Positions 11,634 to 22,640 of a stretch of 64,000 bases of DNA are shown piece after piece (the first letter of the stretch is position 1; every line of letters begins with the position of its first letter). The stretch is from Rhynchopus sp. YZ270_cl-10 (taxonomy: Eukaryota > Euglenozoa > Diplonemea > Diplonemida > Diplonemidae): positions 186,001 through 250,000 of the forward strand of contig OZ037900.1 of NCBI GenBank assembly GCA_964035575.1, written 5' to 3'. The position numbers and the translations under genes are program-made. The notes beneath the pieces are model-generated. The model ran no database searches. It was not told where the DNA came from and was given only the letters and a program-made list of their open reading frames with translations.

Positions 11634-12290
11634 TCATGACACCTTCATGAGGGCTAGCTTGGCACAGCGAAGAAAGTTGCGATCGATCGATGAGCCTTGC
11701 CTTTTGCCAGTGATGACAGCACCTTCGCCAGGGCAGCGTGCCAGGGGTGTGCTTTTGATTGCACAATACAAGGTGCGGAGGAGTGAATCTGTCAGGTTTG
11801 ACGGGCCACCTGCAGTGGCTCGCGGCATGCTGGTGATTGCTGCCATGACCTCTTTGGTGGTGAAGTCGGCGGGGCCAGGGGGGTTCTTCATGTCCCCATG
11901 CACGGAAGGTAGGGGCGCCGTAGGGTGCTTGCCCTTAAGCTTGGCAAACGTTGCAGGTCCATGCGGGGCGAGACCATCGCTGGTGAGGGAAGTCAGGGCC
12001 TGGCGTGGGAGTCCCGCTGCCTTCACTCGAGAGCGCTTCTGGCGCGCCTCCAAAGTATCCCCCGTGTCCACTTCGGCTGGTCCTGTATCCCATCCAGAGC
12101 GTTGGAATTCTTAAATCCGAAGGAGAAGATGTGGTCCAGGACATACTCATTTTCCGCGCGTGGATCCTCAGGTGGCCAAGGAAGGTTCAGCGTCGCTTTC
12201 TTCATCAAGTCCGACGACACATCATTTGCTCCTCTGGTAAGTCCACCTTCCCCACCGGCCGAATCGCCTCGTAGTGGCGGCCGCATAACG
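11634..12290 (-). pseudogene. Reverse-transcriptase-like fragment, non-LTR type, broken
   Basis: The conceptual product has KHP..PLP, then FTTKEVMAAITSMP, then TAGGPSNLTDSLLRTL. That order is typical of the N-terminal finger region of reverse transcriptases from LINE-like elements (P-x-G-T-A-G-G-P-S-G-L). Only the start of the domain is recognisable and the catalytic YxDD box is absent, so this is a relic. It may be a LINE remnant captured by, or inserted into, the surrounding inverted-repeat element. Confidence 0.55.
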
Positions 12291-12942
12291 CCATTGCCAC
12301 CGTCGTACGACGAAGCAGCTCTTTCGCCCGAAGATCAGCGTTGCTGATGTTCGCACCTGGCAATCAGGATGACCGACGACATGACGTGGGAGGACGCGAC
12401 ACGCCGTCTGATTGGCAAGATCTTGCCGAACAAGTTATGGAAGCGAGCTGCCTAAATTTTCCGCAAAGGGAACCGCGTTGGGGTGTCGATGACAAGGGTC
12501 TCTGAGGCGGCCACTGCACCCGGCCCAGTGTTGAGCAGTCCATTCAATGATTTTGTTAAATCGTTGAATGGTAGTGTTGTACTCCTTCCTTCGCGAAGCG
12601 TCGGACTTATCCACACACTTGGTTTGGTGAAGGAGTACTTGCAGCAGAATCCCCATACGCGCTACTCTGACTTGTATAAGAAGCAACCAAACGGGTACCT
12701 TCCTCTATGCAACGGTTGCAACAACCCCGGTGTGAGAAAGAGGGATATCCATTTTGTCGATTTTAGGGGTGTTGCGAGCGTGTGACATTCTGTCCCTCCG
12801 GAAGGGGATTCTGAAGATGTGCGTGAAGTTCCAGGGTTTGGGCACCCACTCCCAACATTTTTACGTTACCCCAACCCTCACCCACAAAATTTCCCCCACT
12901 AGAACCCACCCAAAAAAAATTTTTTCTGGATTTTCGGCCCCG

Positions 12943-13015
12943 CGTATAGGCGCGTATAGGCGCGTAAAGGGCCGTATAGGCCCGTATAGGCTGCGTAGAG
13001 GCCGTATAGGCCCGA
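12943..13015 (+). repeat. Right decamer array (CGCGTATAGG-like, ~7-8 units)
   Basis: Same 10-bp unit as the left array and in the same orientation rather than inverted, despite lying at the opposite end of the element. Units include CGCGTATAGG, CGCGTAAAGG, GCCGTATAGG and CCCGTATAGG. Confidence 0.85.
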
Positions 13016-13063
13016 ATCCCGTTTTTTTTTTTGGGGGCAAAATCAGGTGGTATTATAAGAAAA

Positions 13064-13105
13064 GTTTAAAAGATAAACCTAAGCCTCTCGTGCTTGTCAC
13101 CTTAG
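13064..13105 (+). repeat. Dispersed hairpin repeat A
   Basis: AAGATAAACCTAAGCCTCTC, then GTGCTTGTCACCTTAGTCACC: a repeat A copy whose last block is duplicated. It begins a few bases outside the right end of the 2.1-kb element. Confidence 0.6.
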
Positions 13106-13639
13106 TCACCACGTAAATGTGTCTGGGGTCAAATAATATGTGATAATAATATTATAGTACCTACAGAGCGAAGGGTTCAAACACCCTTTTTAGTTTGACT
13201 GCACGAAGGTGAAGTAAATGACATGATGTGTGCCTTTACATGTAAAACGTACGTTTACTTCACCGTCGTGTGTGTGGAAGGAGGAGGGGGGTCTGAAGAT
13301 GAGAGGAGGAGCGGGGAGGTAGAAAAGAGGTGTGTGTGTGGAATCGTGTTTTGTGGAATGATACATTGGGGATTGGTGAATTGATTGCATGGGAAGTAGG
13401 GTTGAGGGGTCGGGGGGGTGCAAAACTGGCAGGATGTAAACACCAGAGGGGGTGCCGCGAAAGGGTCGGAAAGAGTTTTTTTGAGCTCTGTAAAGAATTC
13501 AAAAAAATACGTTGTTTTCAAGAAATCGGAAGCTTCATTGCAACTCATATGCTATCCTCTTCCACCTCACACCCGATCCACCGGATCTAAGGAGACAGGA
13601 GAACAGACGGGGCTGACTTCACTTCGCGCACCTTGCAAC
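13106..13639. other. Gene-free interval 3' of S1
   Basis: No supported gene. The sequence is GT/GGA-rich on the plus strand around 13260-13480. The S1 stop codon lies at its right edge. Confidence 0.5.
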
Positions 13640-15729
13640 TCACTCCAGGGCGCACGCCGTTTCCCCCGCGAAACGCACGCCGATATCACGACAGCTGCAG
13701 ACCACACCCACTATCGCCGCCACCACCACAACAACACCCATTTGTGGTGAACCACCATCACTTCCATCACTACTTTTCTGCCCCACCACATCCTCCCCTT
13801 GCGACCACGCAAATGAGACTGGCCCATCAGCATAAAACAGAACCACAGATGCACAGGGCACACTCTGCTCTGTGCTCCCCTCTCCCGTCCCCTCTGTCAC
13901 ATATACTATTCCCCCTTCACCTATTGCTATGACCTTTCCAGAGGCAACAGAGAACATAACGTCGTTTGGAGAGGAGCAACGCATGATGGCAGCAAACCCG
14001 TCTTCACTGTTGTACGCACCGTGTGGGTCGGAAGGGCTGGACGTCGTCCAGCCGTCTTCCCTCTTTTCCTCCAAAAGCATTGCCGCCTTTGCAGCGGAAA
14101 CCCCTAGAGGAGGTGATCTGTACCGCGAGAAGGTGTGCAACCGATACTGCATCACCCCAGGTCTGTCTGCTGACCTCGCAAACACCGTCATGCCGTCCGT
14201 GTAAGGAACGTCCATCAGGAGCGTCTGTGTGGTGCCGGGGGTGAACTGCACCCAGGCCCACCAGAGAACCCTCAGGGTGTGGTGACCAGGGTGGCGTTGA
14301 AGGCGATGGTGGAGGTGTTGGTGTCGTGCAGGACAACGTCGGTGCAGGTCAGATCGATGCGTGTCAAGGTGGGTATAGTGGTGTTGTCGTCGGGATGTGA
14401 GTCAGCACCGCCGCCCTCAGCAAGCCAGTACGCCTCCTGCAGACCTAGGTCAATGTGGTTTGCGGTTCTGTAGTTTGATGAATGATTTTGTGGTAGGCTT
14501 GCCTTTGAGGTTCGACAAAAATACGCGTTTTACTTATTTGATTATTCTACAAAATAGAAAACGACAGGATATGACAGTGAAAAGCGGGCACGCACCATCC
14601 GTCGTTTTCCAGTTCTATTTGTCGATGCTTTATTCAAAACAAAAACCTTGGAATTCCAACCACATACGAGAGCAGACTCGCGTCAAGGCTGCCCACCACC
14701 ACACCCGACAGCACCCCATCTCCTCCTAGCACACTGCTATTCCACGACAGCGCGCAGACACCACCCACCACCCCCTCCCCATCTTCACACATGAACACCA
14801 CAACACCACCCGCAGTGCACTCTGCAGACACATTCGCAGGCACACCACGTACCCGCACTGCAGACACATTACTACCAAGCATCCACACCGTACCTAGCTG
14901 GACATCCAACACTACTTTCATGGGTTTGGCACAACGCACAATATTTATCGGCATTTTCCCACCGCTCTGCAACCCTGCACCCTCCACTATATCCATTGGG
15001 GTGTCACGAAAGGTTGCGACCACGTTGTCATACGAAAGGCCAGGCACCCCGCCAAACTGAGAGAAGAACGTTGCGGTGTGCGCGAAGGCTGGCACGGAGT
15101 CGCTTCCGTTCACCACACCGGTGTGGAGGACCATATACGGTGCATATTGTGCATTGGTTCTGAGAACGACAGTCTCCCCTGGACCGATGTTGACAGTGCT
15201 CTGCCAGAGGGTGGTGTAGTTCAGTGCCGCATCCGTCGCACCCAGCAGCCTCGCCTCAAACGTCGCCCGCAGTTGTGTTGATGAAGAAGCTGTACCCTCC
15301 CCTGTGAACGTCAGCTCAATGCGTTCCAAGACCGCTTCTGTAGATCTCCCTTCGCCCAATGCAAGAGAAGTGTACAATGAGGGGGAGATAGTGCTGGCAC
15401 GGCTGTGGTTATTGGGATGGATGGGAAAAAAATGGCAGATGTACTGAGCAAAGCACTGTCTCTCATGTTTTTTTTTTTTGGGAGAAAAAAAAGAGAGAAT
15501 TTTGAAAAGATTGGGCATCTCTGTTGTGGACCATAGAAGGGCTAAACAAAGAGAAGTTGAAAAGTACAAATGCCTCACCGTTCATTGGCGGACACATGAG
15601 AGGGGTGGTGTATGGTTAGACATACGACACAGCAGCCGCAATGCTGACCACGCCCACCTCCACTGCTGACAGCACGGCAACGCTGTCTGTGGATGCGCCC
15701 ACTGCAAGGAGGCAGAGAAGCGCTGCCAT
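13640..15729 (-). CDS. Two-domain surface glycoprotein S1 (one frameshift)
   Basis: Three exons: 15626-15729 (signal peptide, starting MAALLCLLAVGAS), 14668-15393 (domain A) and 13640-14467 (domain B plus membrane segment). Both introns are phase 2 with GTATGT donors. Domain A has several N-glycosylation sites (NYT, NGS, NVS) and ends with LSW and then VLSGVVVGSL. Domain B carries NATL..VLWW and C..VVLFYADGPVSFAW, then a hydrophobic stretch and a very short tail. Exons A and signal join in frame, but within domain B the frame changes by one base near 14272, between NATLVTTP and RVLWWAW; both halves clearly belong to the family. This is either a real lesion or a sequencing slip. Intron 1 carries a repeat C copy and intron 2 a repeat E copy. 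Confidence 0.68.
14549..14630 (+). repeat. Repeat E (foldback), short copy in S1 intron 2
   Basis: AAAATAGAAAACGACAGGAT pairs in part with CCGTCGTTTTCCAGTTCTAT, enclosing GCGGGCACGCACCATC. The same ends enclose longer middles in the two copies at 31160-31640. Confidence 0.65.
15552..15600 (+). repeat. Dispersed repeat C in S1 intron 1
   Basis: GAAGTTGAAAAGTACAAATG, then CCTCACCGTTCATTGGCGGA: a member of the family also seen at 19575, 38783, 60551, 61443 and 61558. All lie on the plus strand, opposite to the genes. Confidence 0.6.
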
Positions 15730-15834
15730 GGGGGACGGGTCACACCACGCAAGAGATGCGGATGGGTGGGGAGGTGATGTGTACCTGGTGCCGTTATGTG
15801 AAAGGGGGTAAAGAGGAAAAGTGTCCAGGGTAAG

Positions 15835-16386
15835 GTGGGGAGGGGGGGATTCGGGAAGGGAGGGGGCAGACAGAACCCGAAGGCCAAGGGCTCAGCGTAC
15901 CCTCGCGCATCTCCCCGGCTTCCACTGTCCAGAGGAGAACATAGCCTGCACAAGGAGATGCATCAACGCTCGCACTGTGTGATGAGAGCATTATGTATGT
16001 GCACCTCGCACTGCATGAGTTGGGAAGACAACTGTGCGGGAAGGACGTGGTACAACAAGCCGTGGGATGGGGATGACTTCCCCTTCGTCCCTGGTGCGGG
16101 TCTGGCAACAGACATATTCCCTGTACCGTGGAACGCGGGGTATAACATACCCCGCTACCAGAAGCAACCCAATGCCCCTGCCAAAATATGATGGTGCCAA
16201 AAAAAGGGTGAACACCTGTACGGCATCGCCGATGACCTTTGTGCAATCTCGAAGCAACTACAGACTGTATGCAATAAAGGGTCGAAGTACCGACTCAACA
16301 TGGTGTCGACAATATGCGCTGAAATACAACTAAAAGGGTGGACTAATACGTCCCCACACTGCAAATGGAATGACTCACTTCACTGA
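15835..16386 (+). pseudogene. Unrecognised coding-like fragment on the plus strand, broken
   Basis: The reading is biologically plausible (words such as GRTWYNKPWDGDDFPF and EHLYGIADDLCAISK, with rich use of W, Y, C and D) but interrupted, and I cannot assign a family. It is one of the few coding-like stretches on the plus strand, which suggests a captured or inserted fragment rather than a resident gene. The upstream 15730-15834 is repeat-poor and GT-rich. Confidence 0.35.
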
Positions 16387-16783
16387 CCTCCTCAAACAAA
16401 AAAAACCCTGTGCATATTCACCCACACCCCCACCACTGCGCCCACGCGCCCAAGGACTACTCTGGACACCACAAGGACTTTCGTGAAGAAGCTCCGGTCT
16501 GTATTCGGGACGATTGGCCCCACCAGGATCTTTTTTTTTTCTTTGTGGAAGCATGCAATGCAACAACGGTCGAGATCTGAACAAAGCGGAACGGATACAT
16601 TTTTGTACGAAGAAAATCACCAATGAAACGTAATGTTTACGAAAAGAAAAAGCGGGGAATAAAAAATAGGGGTAGGGAGGGGTGAAGACAATCCAATTTT
16701 TGTTATGGCATTGAGAAGAAACAGAAACGGAAAAAAACACATCATTGAGTTGTTGTTTTTTTTTTTTTTTTTTTTGTTGCGTG
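16387..16783. other. Gene-free interval left of the hAT-like element
   Basis: No coding signal. The phrase GAACGGATACA and a T21 tract are visible just before the element's target duplication. Confidence 0.4.
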
Positions 16784-16791
16784 CTGTAGGG

Positions 16792-18625
16792 CAGGGCACT
16801 AGCTTGGTTTTGGGGAAAATTCCAGAAGTGGGTCGCTTTCCATAAAAGTGGGTCAGCGAGTTTTTTACTACAGAAGATGGTTTAGCGGCGTTCTACGAGC
16901 TATTTTCTCCAATCCCAGCTTGTGGTGGGGGATATTCGCGAAAATGGCCAAAATTCGGTCAGTGTTGCAGTAATCCACCGAAATGTGCTGTTTGCCCGCC
17001 TCACTTTGTGGTCTCTCGGAAAACTACCACTGGTATCTCATCCAGGGTTTTTTTTTGCGGAGCAAAAAATAGTAATATAATATGGCGCGCCGCAGGCGAA
17101 AAAAAAAATAGGGTGCAGTGTAAACAGGCTATTTCCTAAATCTGAGTTTCGATTTTAGGATTTGAGATTTTGGAAATGCCGCACTTTTTTTACCGACCAA
17201 ATTTTCCCGGTTGCCGCACTTTTTTTTCGCCTAAGGGGGAAGGTAGGTAGGGCACTTCTGTCTGGGAAAAAGTGACCAGGGAAAAAAATGTTGGGGTCCC
17301 GTGCTCCCAAATGTGCGAAATAAGCAAGAAAAAAGTATTTTTGCGCACATGTGTATAAAAAAAATCTGCCTCCGGCGGGGTTCGTTTTCGAGGGTTTTCA
17401 GAGATATCACGATATGAGGATTCCTTAAGAAACCATTGAATCTTATTTCAGAATAATAGTACCTTAGAGTGTTTTTGGACACATATGACCCCACCGTGGA
17501 GAGCAATCGGCTCGTGCAATCAAAAGAAAGTGGAGAAAAGGTACAAAAAAAAGTTGGGTACCGTGCGCCTGCGGCGCTTCTTGTTCCCTACCAGTTTCTA
17601 CAGGCAAACACTTGCCCCCTTTACCTTACACTGACGGATTTTGACCAAAACCAAGAACTTGTCCATTTCGGCAAATTGACCCCACCACAGAACGCACGGA
17701 TTCCGGAAATGCAAATGCCGGTGTTTTCGGGCATTTTCATGTTTCAAGACGTCAGGATCAGGGAGAGAAAATTTGGTTGTGGGATTTACCTTGGCCCTCT
17801 TTACCCTACATGGATTTTGACCAAAACCAAGAATTTGTCCATTTCGGCAAAGTGACCCCACCACAGTGCGGGCGGATTCCGGAAATTCCAATCGCGGTAT
17901 GTTTTGGAGCTGAAAACCCACTGTTTTTTTCAGGGGAAAAATTGCTTCCAAATGTCGGAATTTTCCGAATTTTCCTGAAAATGACCCTTGTTTACGAGTA
18001 TGGGTTCATATTTTGCGAAAATTTAAGTCACTAAATTTTTGTCCATTTTTCCGAATATGCCCCACCACAAGCCGGGATTGGCTCGGAAATGCAACAAAAC
18101 GCCCTCTTGAGCGGAAAAAAACCTCACGAAAATGCCGCACTTTTTTTGCATTTCTTTTTCGAAATTTTGGAAAAAAACGCCCCAGAGTTAGGAAATAGCC
18201 TGAGTGTAAAAATCTAGCTTTTTACACCACAGAGTCACTCAACGAACCCTTTTTTGCGGAGCAAAAAAGGAAAAATGGCGCCGCAGGCAAAAAAATAAAA
18301 ATATGGTACAGCCTCCTGGGTCCTCCTCTAGACCCTTCCCACGTGCAAAACCCTACAGAATTCTCAGATTTTTGGTGGGATGATGGCAGGATGATGGTTT
18401 TTGGTCGGGGGGGAAAGCCATTTTCCGTGGGATGATGGATGATGGTTAGCGTCAGGCCTGAACAGGCTCGGGGGGAGTTCCCTGTAGTCGAGCTCCCAAA
18501 AATTTTTTTTCTAAAATCCAAAATCCAATTTTTTTTTTTTTTTTTTTCCGGCTGACCCACTTTTTTTTTTTTAAGTACAGGAAGTGGGTCAGCTGACCCG
18601 CTGACCCAGCCAAGCTAGTCCCCTG
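16792..18625. mobile_element. hAT-like non-autonomous DNA transposon
   Basis: The left end CAGGGCACTAGCTTGG and the complement of the right end CAGGGGACTAGCTTGG match at 15 of 16 bases. Both are flanked by the 8-bp direct repeat CTGTAGGG (16784-16791 and 18626-18633). An 8-bp duplication with CAGGG termini is the signature of the hAT superfamily. No transposase frame is visible in the 1834 bp. The interior instead holds internal repeats (17637-17900 and 18031-18090) and paired GC-rich words (GCGCCGCAGGC) next to TTTTTGCGGAGCAAAAA palindromes. It lies between S1 and S2. Confidence 0.85.
17637..17900 (+). repeat. Internal direct repeat of the hAT-like element (~178-bp period)
   Basis: The block TTTTGACCAAAACCAAGAA, then TTGTCCATTTCGGCAAA, GACCCCACCACAG and GGATTCCGGAAAT occurs at about 17637-17712 and 17815-17890. 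A more diverged third version is at about 18031-18090. These may be amplified protein-binding sites. Confidence 0.75.
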
Positions 18626-18633
18626 CTGTAGGG

Positions 18634-20755
18634 GGGGAACAACACTAACACACTGACGCATGCGGTAGTTTTTGTTTTTTTGTGGGTGAATTTGAACAGC
18701 GACTCCGTCTCTAAGGACAGAACTGGACAAAAAAATACGTATCGGTGCAATACAGTCTAAAAAAAGGGTTGCAAAAAAAACCCCCCAGACTGATGCGGAG
18801 CCAAAGAAAAGAAGACGAAAAAAAAGCAAATAAAATAAGATCAGACTGATCAATGCGCTTCACCATGCGCTTAAAAGTAATATACTTTATCACAGATTCC
18901 GTGGTTTTTTTGCGAAAGTTAGTGTAGCTGAAGGGGAGGTGTAAAAAGTGCGCAAGAAATGCGAATCACCCCGCCTTCAGCCACACCAAAAATTCTTTTT
19001 TTTTCATTTTCATTTTCTTTTTTCAAAAAACAGAACAAAACAAGAACAATTGAAGTTTTTTTTTTAGTGAGATGAAGAACCTTAAGCCTCTCGTTGCTTG
19101 AACCATCTATTTAAGGATGGGTGTATCTGAGGAACAGGCATTACACATCTGAACAAGAAAGCACAAAAAAAATATGTTTTTTGACTTGTAGACGAGGATC
19201 GGTCCTGTCACTGCGTCAAAAAAAATTTTTTTGGAAAAACAAAACGGTTTCATTGGGTCAGAAATTTCATAGTTGAATATCAAACAATAACAAAAGCGAA
19301 AGTGTAAAGCTATACTAACGCTGCTGCCTGACGCAGACACGACAAAGTGATTAAGATATTATTTTCAATCGAAGGGTGGAGTTTTGTCCACCAGCACACG
19401 ACAAAGAAAAAAATCTTGGAAAAAAAAAATGCGCAAAATCAAACTAGAGTTGAAATACAAAGCCCTCTCGTGACAGTGAACCTTCAAATAACGCAACACT
19501 TCAGACTGCGATAAGAAAAACATGAACACAGTACACTCGCTGCAAAAAAATGGATTTTCAGAAAATATAAAACAAAGAAGTTGAAAGGTGCAAACGCGCT
19601 TCGCTTCACCCATTCATCAGCACATACAGGCACTTGGAGAAACAAACAAACAAACAAACAAACAAACAAACAAACAAACGCAACCGAGACAACTACACTA
19701 CCCCCAACAATTTAATCCACCAAAAAAAATACAAAAAACTTCGTTAAAGATGTCCCTAAGCTCCTAGCAGTGCTGAGCCACCTACGATGTATATAGAACA
19801 CCAAATCCCCACAGAATGGGTCTCCCTACCTTCTTCAAGCACACACCACGCACCCTACTAAAGCCCTGTTCTTTTCCACCCTGCTTGAAGACTTCATTTT
19901 CTCTGTCCATCGTACGAAGCAAGAGGGCGAACATATGACCAGAGCACGGCCGTGAGGACCCAAATAGAAAGGGACACACACACCCCACACACAAGAGAAA
20001 AGATACAAAATGGGAATGGTGACACATTCTGTAGAAGGGGGAAAAAAAAAGTGAGAAAGAAAAATGGGGTATATACCCACAGCGTTTGACACAGGTCGGA
20101 TGCAGGAGGTAAGAAACTGCAGACGTGCATGTGCGGCCTGCCCAAAATGTTCCCGTGAGAGAGAGGAAATTTGGGAGGCGCTCCTATGCTAAAGTGCGAT
20201 ATGACCGTTTTAAAAAAGAAAAGTAGATCAGATGAATTGAACACCCAAGGTGTTCAAAGAAAAAGTAGAGTTGCAATACAAAGCCCTCTCGTGGCAGTGT
20301 ACCTAAAACCCAAAACAAAAGTTTGGAAGATGAGCCTAAGCCTCTCGTGTTTAGTCACCTAAAAAAAAAATGGAAGTGTAAAGTACCGTCTCAAAAATAA
20401 AAGAACGGATATTCGCGAACGGTTGAGAAAATGATACAGTGAAACTCGATCTGTATGCTGTGCAAAACAGAACAGAGGGAAGGTGAGAGTAGTGCTTTTT
20501 TGACCACCTAAAAAGGGCATGGTAACATGTTTTTCCCCTCCCTTTCTGACACCCACACCCACGCTGCCAACGCCTCATGACACAGGAGGGTTTCTGTCTG
20601 GTATCTAACCAAACCTGCTTGGAATTCTTCCAAAAAAATAGTAAAACATTGAACGCATCCCACTGCGTTACGCTGCGTTACACTGCGTTGTTGTCTGCAA
20701 AAAAGAAAAAGAATAAGAACACGAAAAAACGAAAAACACACGCGAATCACGCTCT
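18634..20755. other. Gene-free region rich in short dispersed repeats
   Basis: No supported gene. It contains repeat A copies at 19066-19110, 19743-19783 and 20320-20360, repeat B starts at 19445-19490 and 20264-20312, a repeat C copy at 19575-19640, and a (CAAA)n microsatellite at 19641-19679. The clustering of A, B and C within 1.3 kb recurs at other gene boundaries. Confidence 0.6.
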
Positions 20756-22640
20756 TTATGTATCAGTGTTTTGTACATCTAGGAAGGGTGTAGCTTCACT
20801 GCCTTCGACATTCTTGTCACGTCTGCACACACAAAAAAAGCATAACACCGCTGCCGCCAGCACCGCTACACCCCCAGCAACGATGCCCACTATGGCCCCG
20901 ATACTGAGCGCGCCTGAGTCGTTCGGCGGGACCTCACCTGGCCCTTCCCACACAAAGCCGCAGGGCGGTGTCGCTGTGATGACAATGCCACTGCCCTGCA
21001 CACAGTGTGTCGTAAATTTCACGCTCCTTCCCACAATGTTGCTCGCAGCTACGATGGTCGCGTTGGTCCCGATGACGGAGACAGACCCAGAGGTGACTCG
21101 AAAGTGGACAACCATGTTCTCTGTGCATTGGATCACTGAGGAGAGACCTGGGTCGGAGAAGAGGGTTGCTTCGAAAGTGCCAGAAGGGGGTGCGTTCGTG
21201 TAGGTGGATGCCTGCAGGACCTGCTGCAAGGAGAGGGTGGGTGGGTCGTGTGTGGTGTTGAGGGTGTTGGGGACAAAGACCGAGTGCACGCGCATCTCGT
21301 AGCGGAACCCCATGTGTGCGGTTATCGCAGACGTCGGGCTGCAGGTACGGTGTGTGTGTTGAGGGGTAGGCATCCGAGGTGAGCTGGAAGGGCGTCAGCA
21401 GGTCTACGGGGATCGTGTTGTGGATGCTGTGTAGTTAGGAATGATGTTTTATTTTTCTTTTTAACTCGCACTTTCCCCCACCCCACCCACATACTCATAT
21501 AGACTGGTGTTCAGCACCCCCAACACCACCTCCGTCTGCACAACCACCCCTTCATGCGGCGGCGACGGCACTGGTGGCGGAGGCAGTGGTATGGGGGCTG
21601 GTGTTGCCGGTGGTGGAGCTGGTGTCGGTGGTGCCGGGGTCGCTGCAGGAGCCCATGCGTATACACAGTCCTCCGCACCTACGTTGTAGAAGGCAAGCAC
21701 GCTGCCTGCCTCACACACCACAGAGAGCACGACAGGAGACGCGACGTAGCGCACCGTGCGCACCGTGGTGTTCGCCAACAGCACGTCCACCTGCCCCGAG
21801 ACAATCGTGAACGCGATCACACCCCCATCCCCGCAGTCCATCGCCGCAGAGAACTGCGGATCTGTCGCACCCCCGTTGTACCTCCCGGAGGTTTGGACGA
21901 TGGTTGGGTTGAAGAGAGTGCTGACCACCTTTTCGCTGGACACTGCGAGCTCGACAGACGGTTCGCCAGGCATGGCCGTGTATGAAGTATAGACTGACAT
22001 ATTATATGCAAACGTATTGTTATCCCCTGGCTGCGACAGCTCAAACGTAAGGTAACCGTCCACAATGAACTCCACCGAGAGTGGTGTCAGCGTGACGGTG
22101 CTGTTCGGCGCCAGGTCGAACGTCTTCCACCACACCACAACCCCCGCAAACGCGCTGTTGCTCGTCAGTGTCGCATTGACCCGCCACCTCCCCACTACCG
22201 CGCGACAGCACAATACTATGCACTGCGACAGTCTGCGTCGCCATGACGTCACCCTCACTCAGGGAGAGCGCCCAGCTCTCTGCGAGCACCAAAGACATTG
22301 CGTTCACGCTGTGGGAATATGTAGGGTGTTGGCGTGCACAAAATTCCAGAGTGCAATTCCAAAGTCCAGCTTTCAGTGACCCATTTCACACACTCTGGCA
22401 ACCGCGGGAAATGGCAGAAGCCGTTGAAATGCTGAACGCTTCCGATCTATCGACATAAAAAAAAAAGGGGGTTCGAGAAAGATGGGGGGTAACATACGCG
22501 CTGGCGTTAGTGCTGAGCGTTCCGGAGACAGTTTGTGACAAGGCGATAACTTCAGCATTGGTGGTGTGTACTGCAAGCAGATGACAGACCAGACAGAGTA
22601 GCGCTGTTGGCAGCGTTGATAGGGTGCCGTGTTTCCCCAT
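20756..22640 (-). pseudogene. Two-domain surface glycoprotein S2, damaged copy
   Basis: Exon 1 (22498-22640) encodes a signal peptide beginning MGKHGTLSTL and ends in phase 2. Domain A (21495-22308) has NATL..VVVWW, C..G..LAFYNVG..CVYAW and a Pro-Ala stalk, and ends VVLGVLNTSLYEY. A 68-nt intron (GTATGT..CCTAACTACACAG) leads to domain B (20756-21426), which ends with a membrane segment and a CCFFCVCRRDK-like tail. Two lesions are visible: a one-base frame change near 22195 in domain A, and loss of about 200 bp near 21345 in domain B (relative to S3) that also shifts the frame. The left part of domain B is nearly identical to S3/S4 while the rest is diverged, so this gene is also a mosaic. Confidence 0.7.

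Larger units (their letters stand above)
10957..13051. mobile_element. 2.1-kb terminal-inverted-repeat element, ATTA target duplication
   Basis: The ends are a perfect 13-bp inverted repeat, ACCACCTGATTTT at the left and its complement at the right. Each is flanked by ATTA (10953-10956 and 13052-13055), read as a 4-bp target duplication. Just inside each end is an array of about eight decamers of the type CGCGTATAGG. The interior holds a reverse-transcriptase-like fragment on the minus strand, a 66-nt hairpin, and two coding-looking plus-strand stretches (to 11430, acidic and Trp-rich; and 12483-12785). No transposase is recognised, so the superfamily is open. It sits between the giant gene and S1. 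Confidence 0.72.
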
